64,000 nt of DNA, from positions 23,921,883-23,985,882 of the forward strand of contig OY829329.1 of NCBI GenBank assembly GCA_963691655.1. The letters are read 5' to 3'. A program made the translations under genes and the position numbers. The notes beneath the pieces are model-generated. The model was not told the DNA's origin and did not search any database. It worked only from the letters and a program-made list of their open reading frames with translations. Origin of the DNA: Toxonevra muliebris (taxonomy: Eukaryota > Arthropoda > Insecta > Diptera > Pallopteridae). How positions within the stretch are numbered: the first letter of the stretch is position 1; every line of letters begins with the position of its first letter. This document shows positions 46,171 through 57,857 of the stretch, one piece after another.

Positions 46171-49029
46171 GCCGTGGTAAATTTTTTTGTACTGCTGCTA
46201 TCACCTTCTACATAAATTCACCTTGACTTCAACAGAATGTGTTAATAAATGTAACGTTTATATTAGGTAATAATTTAATTTGTTTCTAGATAAAAGTACC
46301 TTATATTGTGTTTTTCAATTGCTTTTTTAACTTTTAATAAATATTGCCAAAATGTTTGTTTGTTTTTTTATGGTGCTTATAAGTAAGCGCCTCAGGAACT
46401 CGTTGGAAAAACTTTTTAATCTTAGAAAAATCTGAAAAACAAATACAATTATTTCTAAGAAATAGACTTTCATTCATAGACTCGGTTATGAAACTCGAAA
46501 CTCGGAAAATTTTTACAAAAGCGCGCAAACACTTGATGCTCATTGCAAGGCAAAAATCGAAGAATGGGTGAAATACGAATTTCGTTTGTCGTCAGGCTTC
46601 TATAGACCAGGCTATGGTTCTGAATTACTTACTCTATGTGTGAGCCTAGCCAGAAGAAAAGAACGCTCAATAAATCATATAAGTTATTAATTTTTAAAAA
46701 AATCTTTGAATATCAAAAGCTCAGATTATAAATCACAAATATGTGAAAGTCATAAGAACTGCCTTATTAATCAAACTCGAAAGTAAAATTTCCCAATTAA
46801 GGAAGTGAAAAACATTTTTGCAATTCATTTATGGCTAATATCAGATTTTTATTGTTGTTATTATTAAATTGCATAGAGATCAATAGCCACAACACATGGA
46901 AATGTGGCGATAAGCAAGCACGTTGTTTTTATTATTATTATAAATAGATTTCATCATGATAACATTATTCCGAGAGGGTGGAAAGAAACTAAACAATAAT
47001 GCAAATATTTTACTTTACGCATATGTCGTGTGAACGTGACTCTAATCAGTCATTTACTGATATGTATTGTATGTTTACAAAAAAAATGAGGGATTTATAC
47101 CTTGAACCTCATGGATGTACATAGGTATACATAGAAAGTAATGATCTAGTGATGCACAAAAAGTGATAAGAAAAACAAAATAAGAATTGTTATTTATAAA
47201 TGATTATAGAATATATACAAAAAAGTACCTGAATACTCAAAATTCTTAGTTCTATAGTTCTTTTAAACTAAGTTAATATTGCTACTGTTCGTACAGAGCG
47301 AATTTTATGCTCACTCAATAGAAACCAACGACTGTGATTGATCAATTGAAAACAAAGCGTGATATATATTATCTCTTCTTGCATTTTACTCTCACTCACT
47401 GGAAACTAATGACTGTGATTGGTCGATTAAAAGCATAGCGTTCAATGATTTAAAAATTTCAGTTGGGTCTCTACACATCACTAGTAAAATTCTGGTGTTT
47501 AATTAAGTCAAATCGAATCATAATTACTGCGTAAAAAATGCAAAAACTCTTTCCTAATTTCTTCTTCTATTTTTGATGATTTCATTTCATTTCTTTATAC
47601 CAACCTGCTATATATATATGATAATTATGTTATTTTTTTGTATCAAACACGTGTACTATTTACCAATTGAAACGAAAACAATTACATACTTAAGAAAGAA
47701 ATAGCCTCAATAGAGTAAAATTCTGAAAAAAAAAAACCAACACATAAATACGAAATAATATTCTTATCAGTTTGATATTTTGACATCTGCGGCAATTAAA
47801 TGTGAATTTAAAATATGTATGTCAAATAAATTTATTACTTAAGCCTATGTATATTGAAAAAGACTTCAAAGCTAATTTGGTCTCTCTTAATTTCTTTCGT
47901 GCATGCTCCATTTTTACCGATTTCTCTTTCTATCTAAGAAGAAATTTTTTCAATAAGACATAAATGTAAATTATTTATTTATTTTTAAGTCGCATTTGAA
48001 TTTATTTATTTAAATATTGGAATTGCCTTTATAAAAGTACATTAAGGCTGCACTTGAACTTGAATATAAATAAATAGTTTTATTTTATGCAGCAGCCACG
48101 TGACTTTCAATTTGATAATTTTACTATGCATGCAATTTTTCCAAATAATTAAAATATTTTATTAAATTATTTTATATTTGTTGTGATTTTATTTACACAA
48201 ACGTTTAATGACCTCTTGGATTTTGTCATTTGAGTAACGATGTTTATTTCTATCTGATATAATGTTTCTTGCTGAATAATTTTGCTATAATCTTAAAATT
48301 ATTTTCTAATGTAGAATATTGGATCATCATCATCACCATCATCATCCTCTGGAGCATCTCAGCAAAACAATTTTCCAATTTCAGCTTGTATTCTTTCTAC
48401 CCACCCATCAATCAATCAAGCAAACAAACTCCCATCATTTTTTACATCATGATTTATTCATTCATCAATAATACGTTCCGTTTTGTATCACATACTTACG
48501 GGCGTAATATTTTTGTTTTGCATACTTCACATACATACTCGTATATGCCGGGGCATGATGATAAGGTGAGAATGTGTTCACATATAAAATATATTTTAGT
48601 TAAATATCTGCAAAACTTCTTAAATATATCATTAAAAGATTTTTAAAGTTTGAAATAGATTTTCTAGTAAGCGAATGTAATGAATCTATTAATTGTAGAA
48701 ATAGGGAAGCAGGTTCCAACTTAGACGCTATGCCAACTCCGGCTGTATCTAACTCCTACTTCCTGTAATAAATTAGACAGTGACAGTGAATAATTAATTA
48801 CCTCTAGCAATAGAAGCGGCAATCAAGTTCAAACGTTCTCTGAACATGTTGCTCTCTTTTCTCTTTCTCTCTCAATCAAGTATTTATCTGAAGTTTTCAA
48901 TGCACACAGAAAGAAAGAGTTAAAGAGGAAATACACTCTCTGCTCTTCCAATTGTGTTTAGTTTTCATTAAATTAAGTCCACAATAACAGTTAAATTCTC
49001 TCAATGTTCCCAGAGTGAGATACGCTCGC
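46171..49029. other. AT-rich intergenic
   Basis: No gene seen. Two similar blocks at about 47310-47370 and 47390-47450 (TGACTGTGATTG(A/G)TC(A/G)AT) form a diverged direct repeat. A Ser-rich open stretch at 48313-48450 comes from ATC/TCA simple repeats. Confidence 0.4.
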
Positions 49030-49185
49030 CGTTATGGTTGGTTTCCATTATGGCGGAATTATAAAGGTGAGAACAGCATTACAACAAGACAATAACAACA
49101 CACTGCTTTGTTGTTATAACCAGCCAAAACTACAATAACAAATGCATAGGGAACCAACAAATATAAACAAAGATTTTGACAGCTT
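49030..49185. repeat. Dispersed repeat shared with 29065-29285, copy 2
   Basis: Same core order as copy 1. Here the outer parts GGTTGGTTTCC and GGGAACCAACAA look like inverted ends, suggesting a small MITE of about 130 bp. Confidence 0.5.
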
Positions 49186-51764
49186 TAAGTAGGAATGAAA
49201 AAAAAAAAAAAATTTTATTGATTTTGATGTAAATACAAAAATAGGAAATAATTCATTTATTTATAAAAATTAAATTAGTTTGAAAAAGTACATTTTATTG
49301 ATTTTAGTGTGACTCCAAAAGTGAAATAATTTATTTATTTAAGAAATTTAATTAATAAAGGAAAAGCTGTGACTGTAAATTAGAATTGGTTTCAATTTGA
49401 CGATATTTTCCTACGCAACATAGAGTACGCGATCATCTGTATGCAAAATTGATTTTGTAAGGAAGAGATTACTAATGAGTAATACGATGCAACGGTTCCT
49501 TCGATGCCGAATTTACAGTTACGTATTCGCATCGTTGCTTTGCATTACGAATTATAAATTGTTGTCAACAACAATTAAATTCTCTCATTACGTGCAGAAG
49601 CACAAGATCAACTCAGTATCTTCCTGATTCACTAGAAATATTAATATTGAAATACAAATTAAATATTTTCTCAGCCTTGTAACAGTTTTTCAATATTACA
49701 ATGTAAAAAATTCAAAACCAAAAACAAACAAACAAAAATATTACCCAAGTTCAAGTTTCAAATTAGTTTTTACAATTTTTAAACTTGAATATTTTTTTTC
49801 TTCACAACTTCCAACATTGTAAACAAGAAAATAAAAAATTAATCTCATTGCATTTTTTATGTTTCTAATTAAATGGCAATAAAAAAAAACAAAAAACAAC
49901 TAATCATTTTATATAAAAATCAATAAAAAAAAAAACAATATTTAATAATTGCATGGGAAAAAATTTACGAAAAGGTTTTGTTGTAAATTGTGTGTAATTT
50001 TATTTTACAAGAACACAAAATGTAATTTTTTTATATAAAATTTTAAAAATAACCAATATTTAGATTTGATGGCGTGAGAAAATAAATACAAAAAAAAAAA
50101 CAAAAACAAAAATAAAACTAACATTGAACTTATTTGAACTAATGGTTAGATTTTAGCTTTTTGTGATAAGGAAATGTGTGTAAGTTAACTTATTGAAAAT
50201 CGTATACTTTTAGCACAGCCACAAAATAAGGTTTGCAAAAAGTTTGTGAATAACTTTCTTCTTAAATCACAATGAAGTATTATTCTACAGTAAAACTGCA
50301 TCATGAAGTGATTTCATATATTTTGCGTTAAAGTCACCCCTTTTCTCTTATTCCGAGTATTACACTCTCTTCTCGTTTTTTTATATGATGTTTTTTTGCT
50401 CTCTCAAATTTGAGAGCATAAGGAAAATCCACTCTCTTTTACTGAGGTAACTTAATTTTAATTTCTGAGCTGCACAGTTTTGGCATGGAACTGCAAAATT
50501 CAAAATGTTTTTTTCTGATTAGAGATTGGAGACTGGAGAAAGGAAATCAAAAGAGCAAGAGAATTAGACAGATGAAGAAAAGTGTGCGTCTCTCTTTTCC
50601 TTATTCTTGGTAAATTCCATTAGAAGCTTGCGGGCTGTTCTTTTTGATTTATGTAGTGAATAAATTTCGTTCCATTCTATGTTTATTTTAACACACTTCA
50701 GTATAGCTCAATTGAAAGAGCTTCAAAGTTTTCGAGTTTGAGTTACTCTCTTTTTCACATTTCAATATTAAACATTTGTCTTGGTCTTTGGGTTTGTGTA
50801 TTTGGCAAACATTCCATTTAACGCTTCTGTCTTACTCTCCTTGGTTTGTGTATTGAATAATTCTTATTATTACGAAATTGAACATTAGCTAATTTCATTT
50901 CATACATGTGTTGAAATTGTTTATATTAAAAGCGTTTAAATTAAAAATATTTAACACGCTTCGAACCATCGGATGTTTTGAATCAGAGTGAATAAAGAAC
51001 GTTATCAATTGCGTAAAATTAGTTCAGAAAAGTTCATTGATTTTGTAACGAAAAAATATTTCATTTAATTGAGTTAATTCTCTATTTAATTTTAATATAA
51101 ATTATGGTTTTATGTAATATTAATTAACAGAAATGACGAACAGAAGTAACAGAAATATTTATTTCAATATTTAAGTTTAAAATGAATCTAGGTACTAAAT
51201 ACGTACATAGTAAATACTTCATATATTTTTTTAATTATATAGTATTTATTTTTATAGTGCCGCAACTTAATTTATTTAATTTATTTAATAAATGACTTAA
51301 TTATAAATATTTTATTTATTAAAATTATAGTTTACACGCTTTTATATAATAATAATGTCTGACGTATTTGTTGGGACACTTGATGTCTCTTTCAATTTTA
51401 ATTTATGTTATTTAGTTATTTTTAAAATAATTTGCTGCTTTTGTTTTTTGCTTTAAGAATATATAATGTTTTTTAGAGTGTAGTTTGTCTAGTACTTTCT
51501 AAAAGTTTTTCTTGTTTGGAATGACAGCTAGTGGAGAAAAACTCCTCTGAAGTAAAACCTTTGTCAGTAGTTTTGTAATTAAAATATTACTTATTTACTT
51601 GGCTGACGCTACAATCGGCCGTCTTCTAAAAAAAGTTGGAATATAAGCTATTAAAAATATATTCATATTTTTATAAAGAGTTAACCCTAAGGCCTACGAT
51701 TAATTTTAGTAATCTCTAATGGTTAGTTTAAGTTGTGAGTTCCTTCCTAATCTTAGTTACTTTC
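49186..51764. other. AT-rich intergenic
   Basis: No gene seen. Several CTCTCTTTT-type tracts (50340-50440, 50590) and long A/T runs. Nothing else recognised. Confidence 0.45.
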
Positions 51765-52970
51765 AACTGATTTCAGAATATTTCAAACTGATTTCAGAAT
51801 ATCCTAAATTGATGACATAAGTTAATTTCAATACTATATTCAATATTGGTTATATAATCCCTATTCTAGAAATAATTTTAAAATATTCCAAATTGATTAA
51901 AATATTTCAAAAGCTGATTTCAGAATATTTCAAATTGGTTTCAGAATTTCTCATCAAGAATTAATTTTAAAATATTCTAAACTGATTTGAGAATTTTCCA
52001 AATTAATTTTCCTATTCCTATTTCAACATTGATTTTGGAATATTCCTGGCTGAATTTCCAAATTGTTTTTTTTTTATTCCAGAACTGATTTCAGAATATT
52101 AAAAATAAATTACGGAAGTTGATTTCAGAATAATCTAAATTGATTTCATAATACTCCAAATTGATTGGAGAATATTCTAATTGATTTACGGAAACTAATT
52201 TCAGAATGTTCTGAACTTGTTACAGAAGTTGATTTTAATATAAATGGACAATTGGTTTCAGAATTCCTATTCCAGAAATAATTTTAAAATTGTTTTTAAT
52301 ATATTTTTAAGTTGACTTCAAAATATTTCAAATTGGTTTCAGAACTTCTCTCTTATATTGATTTCAGATAATTCCAAATTGATTTTCCTATTTCAGCATA
52401 TTCAGAATTGGTTTTTAATTTCAGAACTGTTTTCAGAAAATTCCAAATTAATTTCAGAATACTCCAAATCGATTTTAGAATTCCCATTTCAAGTCAACTT
52501 CAAAATATATCCAGCTGGTTTCAAAATATTTCAAATTGATTTTAGAATATTGTAAATTTGTTACAGAAGCTAATTCCAATATATATGAACAATATTTGTT
52601 TTCGAATTCCTATTTAAAAAATGATTTTAAAATTTTCTAAATTAATTTCTAAATATTTCTAGTTCATTTCAGAATATTCGCAATTAGTTTCAGAATTTCT
52701 ATCCCAAAATTGATTTTAGAATATTCTAAAGTGTTTTCAAAATATTCGAATTTGATTTTCCTGTTCCTATTTCAGCGTTGGCTTCAGAATATTCTTAGCT
52801 TAATTCAGAATACTCCAATCTGATTACAAAAATTGATTCCATACTATTGGATATTTTTTTCAGAAATTGATTTCAGAGTATTTTCAGAACATTTTAAATT
52901 GGTTTCAGAAACCCTAGATTGGTTTCAGGATTCCCGAATATTCCAAACTGATTTCAGTGTATACAAAAAT
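51765..52970 (+). repeat. Degenerate minisatellite, about 21-bp unit
   Basis: Roughly 1.2 kb built from diverged copies of a unit close to GATTTCAGAATATTCCAAAT(T). TTCAGAATATT, TTTCAGAATTCC and CCAAATTGATTT recur dozens of times in one orientation. Small open frames inside are by-products of the repeat. It ends where LINE sequence begins. Confidence 0.85.
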
Positions 52971-52974
52971 GGTT

Positions 52975-53450
52975 CCAGACTTATTTAACCCAGATATGCC
53001 CAATGTCTTTTATGTAGTACGCTTCAGAAAAGTTTTTTATTTGGATCAAATCAGCTCCACGAAATCAATCCTTGAAGAGTGGTCTAAGGCAATATGGCTT
53101 GATTATTGGAAGTCTATTCCAGGTTTAAGACAGGCAAAAGCGCTTATCGTTCCGCTTGCCCACAATCGGCCTATCTCTTACTCCAAATCCTACCTAAAGA
53201 GTGCCGTCTTTGTCTAAAAAATGACGAAACGACAGTTCACATTCTGTGCAAATGTCCGGTCTTGGATCGGCTCAGAGAGGGAATCTTTGTTACATTTTTT
53301 GTTCAGCCTTGTGTCAGGACTCGTTGAATTATATAGCAAACACGTTCATAAGGCCTCAATTCTTTTATGGATCCAGAGGCAGCGACATTAAAGGATTACT
53401 CATAATAGAGGAGATCAGAAAGAGGTTAATATTCAGGATCTAATGCGGCT
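52975..53450 (+). pseudogene. LINE 3' remnant (C-terminal zinc-knuckle region)
   Basis: One frame reads WLDYWKSIPGLRQAKALI, and after a shift at about 53190 another reads ECRLCLKNDETTVHILCKCP then VLDRLREGIF. This W...W..L.G.RQAK block followed by C-x2-C...H-x3-C-x-C is characteristic of the end of ORF2 in Jockey/R1/I-type LINEs. Frameshifts break it. It abuts the minisatellite directly. Confidence 0.75.
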
Positions 53451-53666
53451 AAGCTACCATAATCAGAACAGGCGTACATTCTGTACATATCTCACCAAAA
53501 AGAGATTCGCTACGTTAACTGGTGCTCTGATTGTGCCTTATAGGCTCGACGAATATCTTTGAAAATTTAAGGTTCAAGCGAGCTGAATATGTATGTAGGT
53601 TCAGTAAAGAAAAGAAAAATCGTCTTATGTTATTGTGAATTGTGGAACATTGATCCCGAAAAAAAG

Positions 53667-53745
53667 AAGAGAGTTGCTTCCAAGTGCGCAGTCAGTGATA
53701 GCGTGTTGAACTTTCATATCTGTAGTTCCGGGTTCGATGCGCTTT
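53667..53745 (+). repeat. tRNA-like segment, possible second SINE
   Basis: A-box-like TGCGCAGTCAGTGATAGCG and B-box-like GGGTTCGATGC lie at tRNA-like spacing, with ACTTTCAT between as in the SINE at 3477. The stem ends do not pair well. It is either a diverged relative of that SINE or chance. Confidence 0.35.
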
Positions 53746-54924
53746 AAAAGCATGGACTGTTACCTAAATTACTGACTAAGAGTACAATGATTTGCATTCT
53801 TAAGGTTATCGGCTGTGTGTTGAATGCTTTTATAAGATATCCCATTGGCACGGCTATCATACGAGTATTAAAGTTCTTGAGAGGAAAAGGAATGGGTTAG
53901 GTACTCAGGGTTTAAGACTAGATAGAAAAAAGGAACGTGCAATAGTTCTTACAGGCCGAGGTATGTATGTTTAATATTTATTTCATCAAATAAAGAAAAT
54001 TGAATTGACATGTATTTAGAACAGCCCTAAATCTCATCAACTTTATCTGACGCTTTTCCAATGCATGCTATCTACATAAACTTAAAGCCCCTAAAACATT
54101 TCAGCGAAAATGTGAAAAGAGAGCAAATGAGTTTTTCATCTCTGAGTTGTAAACAACGTATTCATATGGAACACTGAAAACTTCAGAGAGAAATGTGTAA
54201 GAGAGTTTTTCGACGAGAGCGTACTCAGTGAACTCGTTGTGACACATTACAACTCTCGACGAGTGCAACTAGTTCGTTCACTCATACATGCTTAATTGCA
54301 CATACATACATACATATGTACAATGAAAAATGGCGATGTGTGTGTAGAATATTTTTGACAATTCGCAGGATATGTACTCAAAGTATCAAATGCTCAGCTA
54401 CGGCGAAATGCTTCGTAACATTTTACAGCAACAACAACTATTCTCACACACCTTCACTGAAATGTGTGACGGGGCTTAATATGAGTTGATTGCTTCAGAG
54501 CGTAAATCAAGTAGCTCTCACCATATGATGCTCTTTTAATGTTGTTCATTAACTCGTTTTGGCCCTGTATTAGATGCCATAATACAATTTTGAAATTTTT
54601 CAATAAGAAATATTAGTATTCAAAAAAAAAATAAGAGAAAACTTTTTCTGAATTTTAGATTCCGAGAAAATAAGGTGATCAGGTGTAAAAAATAATTAAA
54701 ATTTTTCTACGCCACATGATGGAAAGATGGAAATGTGTATTTTTATTGAATTTTGCATATTTTTTACTATTTTTTTTTTTTACAAATGTTTGGTCAGCTG
54801 TAGTCATTTAAAAATATGTAAGAATCTTTGAAGTTATAATTTCCGCATCCAGTTTGCTATTTTATCTAGTTGAATTTCTCATTTCAAATGCAAAACAATT
54901 AATTTTATTATTTTTTTTTGATTT
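53746..54924. other. Intergenic with one candidate small exon
   Basis: Apart from the island at 54369-54479 (see findings), I see no coding sequence. GAGAGAG-, ACGAGAG- and CTCGACGAG-type repeats occur at 54180-54260. Confidence 0.4.
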
Positions 54925-55659
54925 CACTGGAATACAGTGAAAATATAACATGAACCAAAGTATGTTTTCTAAACTAATTCGAGGTCACTGAACATGAAAA
55001 TCACATTCAATTTTGTTTTTTCTATGGGTAAGTTTTCGAGATATGACAAAATAACGGTTTTTCAGGTTATAGTTTCACTTACAGGCTAATATCTTATTAC
55101 CTATAGTTATATGTTATAGGTTATAGAAATATAATTAAATTACGCGTCTAATGCTGCCAAGTTTGTTGAAATCGGATTATAAATGACTGAGATATAGATG
55201 TTGGAATTTCAATCTGTGTGTGTGTGATTTTTGAGAAATTTTTCCAAACACAAGTCGTGGGCTAAGTTTTCTTTCTCACAAAAAGTAATCACAAAATCTG
55301 AAATTTTATTTTTTTAATTCGATAGACCATTTCATTGCAACAAGCATAAACTATAGCAATCGGATCAAAAATGACAAAGTAATCAAGGATTGAGTAAAAA
55401 TAAAAAATTCTCGAAAATTCGAAATTTTTCTCAAAATTCGTTCTGATATACAACTTGGACCGGTCGATACTATAGGCAAATAGATATTAGCCTGTAAGTG
55501 AAGCTATAACCTGAAAACCCGTTATTTTGTCATATCTCGAAAACTTACCCATAGAAAAAAAAAATGAATATGACTTTCGTGTTCAGCGTCCTCGATTTAG
55601 TTTAAAAAACATACTTTGGTTCATGTTATATTTTTAAAGTGAAATTTTGTATTCCAGTG
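54925..55659. mobile_element. Foldback element
   Basis: Arms of about 170 bp (54925-55092 and 55483-55659) begin CACTGGAATACA. Shared blocks: ATATAACATGAACCAAAGTA, CTATGGGTAAGTTTTCGAGA, TATGACAAAATAACGG and TTACAGGCTAATATC. The spacer of about 390 bp is not repeated. Confidence 0.85.
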
Positions 55660-56384
55660 TTTTCAAAAGCATCTTCCAAAAAAGTATGTCAGTTTGCTTG
55701 CCTTTCAAGTCAGGTGAAATCTAATATTTTTAAATTATCTAAATGCATTTTTAAAGTCAGTATTTATGGAAATGCCAGCCAGTGATTAGTTTTGTAAAAA
55801 ATTTATAAACGTATTTTTGACGAATTTTCAAAGTTTCTCGTTGATTAGAACGGCAAAATGGATTAAACATACATATTCTGTTCTTAGATGAAACTATATT
55901 TACACACTCGTCATTTTGCATATATAAAATGCTTGGCAAAAGTATTACTCAACATATTAGTTTACCATGGTGACAAAATATTGAACATATCTACGTTCGT
56001 TGCTAACCAGATAGCCTAAGTTAATTGTATATACTTAATTCTTAGCTACTATTAAATTGCACTTTACAAACATGTCAATACGTTTTTCACATACAAAAAA
56101 AGGAAAATAAACAAATCTTAAATTTCCAGAAAATTCTAAATTACAGTAATTAAAAGAAGCAAATTATCGATTATGTAAGATAAGATACAAAACGCTGACC
56201 ACCATTTAATTCATAACATTTTACCATGTGCACAATCCAAACAACTAAAGCTTAAACACTCTATGTTCCAAAACAACAACAACAGACATGTGCATTTGTA
56301 AATAGCTATTAAAATTTTGCTTACAATTTTTAATTATTAACAATCATTATAGTATAAAAAGTGCAGAAAGGTCAAAAGTATAGT
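55660..56384. other. AT-rich intergenic
   Basis: Nothing recognised. Confidence 0.45.
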
Positions 56385-56548
56385 AAATTCTGATAGACAC
56401 GAGTATATCAAATAAACTAAGCTACCAATAAAAAATAAAAAAAAAATATGTGGCGTAATTCTGTGGAAATTCTGATAGACACGAGTATATCAAATAAACT
56501 AAGCTACCAATAAAAAATAAAAAAAGAATATGTGGCGTAATTCTGTGG
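56385..56548 (+). repeat. 82-bp tandem duplication
   Basis: Unit 1 (56385-56466) and unit 2 (56467-56548) start AAATTCTGATAGACACGAGT. They differ only by an A/G in the A-rich tract. Such near-identity shows a recent duplication or an assembly effect. Confidence 0.95.
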
Positions 56549-57570
56549 AAATTACGTACAATTTTCAAATCAAGAAAACGTTTTCAGTTATTAATTCTGT
56601 ATATTATTGTAATGAGGTTAGATATATAATGTACATAGAATGTGAAAGGTGCAAATTGAATTAAAACAAATAATCGCAGCACCTCTGGATTGGAAATTTT
56701 TTTTACACATTTAATTAGTTGCGATTAGTATTAGTAAATTAACAATAAATATATTCATAATAAACCGAGCACATTAATACATTGTAATCTTAAACAATGA
56801 GATTAAAATGATGTGATTTTAATTATATGGTGGAATTTAATAATTTGTACCCAATTACCAACCAATAATGTGTGTTTTCTTTGCTCATTATTATTTATAT
56901 ACTTACAATAGTAAAACTATGTATGCAAGTAAATTAAAACATCAATTAAAAATAAATAAAAACTTAATATCAATGTATAATCATGAGTTACTTAGTACTC
57001 TGCTCATGAGCATGAGTTTAAAATTAAAAATAAATAATAGAAAAGAGAAATTAACATATAAAATTAATCAAAAAAAAAATAAAAAGTTAAAAAAAACTTT
57101 AACGCACACATGTATGCAAAAACAGCAGGGAAGTGAATTTGCTTAACACGTTGGCGGGCATAAGGAAGAGAGTAATATAATTCGCTTTGAAAGCAGAAAC
57201 AAAATATATAGAATAGAGAAGTAATATCACACGTTACTCTTTCAATTAACCAATCATAATCCATGGTTGATCTTTAGTGAGCGTAAAATCTTCGGCTCTC
57301 AAAATGCATTAAAGAAAATAGATGCGTGCAAAGATTGAATATGCAAACAGTCAAGCCTACTAAATGCCATATACACAAACTCACTCATAAGTATATAACA
57401 ATACTGAACATAAATATTTGACGGTACATAATTCAAAATCATGTAAACGGCGGCTGCCAAACTCCTGATTTCGACATTTAACACATTACCATAGAGCAGC
57501 GTAAGCCAAAGCCTTGCACAGAGCTCATTTCCATAGAAAAAGTGCTTAATCGATCTTTGTGTATGTATAG
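56549..57570. other. AT-rich intergenic
   Basis: Nothing recognised. The open frame at 56868-57146 is Lys/Asn-rich AT sequence without a domain. Confidence 0.45.
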
Positions 57571-57578
57571 GTGGCCAC

Positions 57579-57849
57579 CAGTGTAGCCAACTTTTGTTTT
57601 TCAAAATCCGCTAAAATTAATTTCTCAATAAAAGCGTTTAATTTTTTTCCTTATAAAAGTACGAGAAAACTCAATACATTTAAACTTTTTCACTAATATC
57701 GGCACACATCTGATACTTCTAGTCAATGAAAATTTCTTCGATTTTTAAGTTGAAAAAAAGGCGCTGAGCGCTAAATCACATTTTTTTCCGCATTTTAATT
57801 TTCGAAGAGTACTAAAATCAGCGGGAAAAGCGCTGAATTGACCACACTG
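57579..57849. mobile_element. hAT-type MITE with perfect 8-bp target duplication
   Basis: 271 bp. The ends are CAGTGTAGCCAA and its complement form CAGTGTGGTCAA. GTGGCCAC is duplicated exactly at 57571-57578 and 57850-57857, the 8-bp length and T/A positions being typical of hAT insertion. It is noncoding and holds a GGCGCTGAGCGC palindrome near 57760. Confidence 0.9.
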
Positions 57850-57857
57850 GTGGCCAC

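Noticed and set aside
48269..48646. 125-codon open frame and an overlapping Ser-rich frame (SSSSPSSSSGASQQ)
   Set aside because: Both derive from ATC/TCA simple repeats. Several frames are open and the flanks are plain AT-rich DNA.
52358..52555. 65-codon open frame
   Set aside because: It is a by-product of the minisatellite unit.
51765..52970. CRISPR-like array
   Set aside because: Repeats are degenerate and contiguous without unique spacers, and the organism is a eukaryote.
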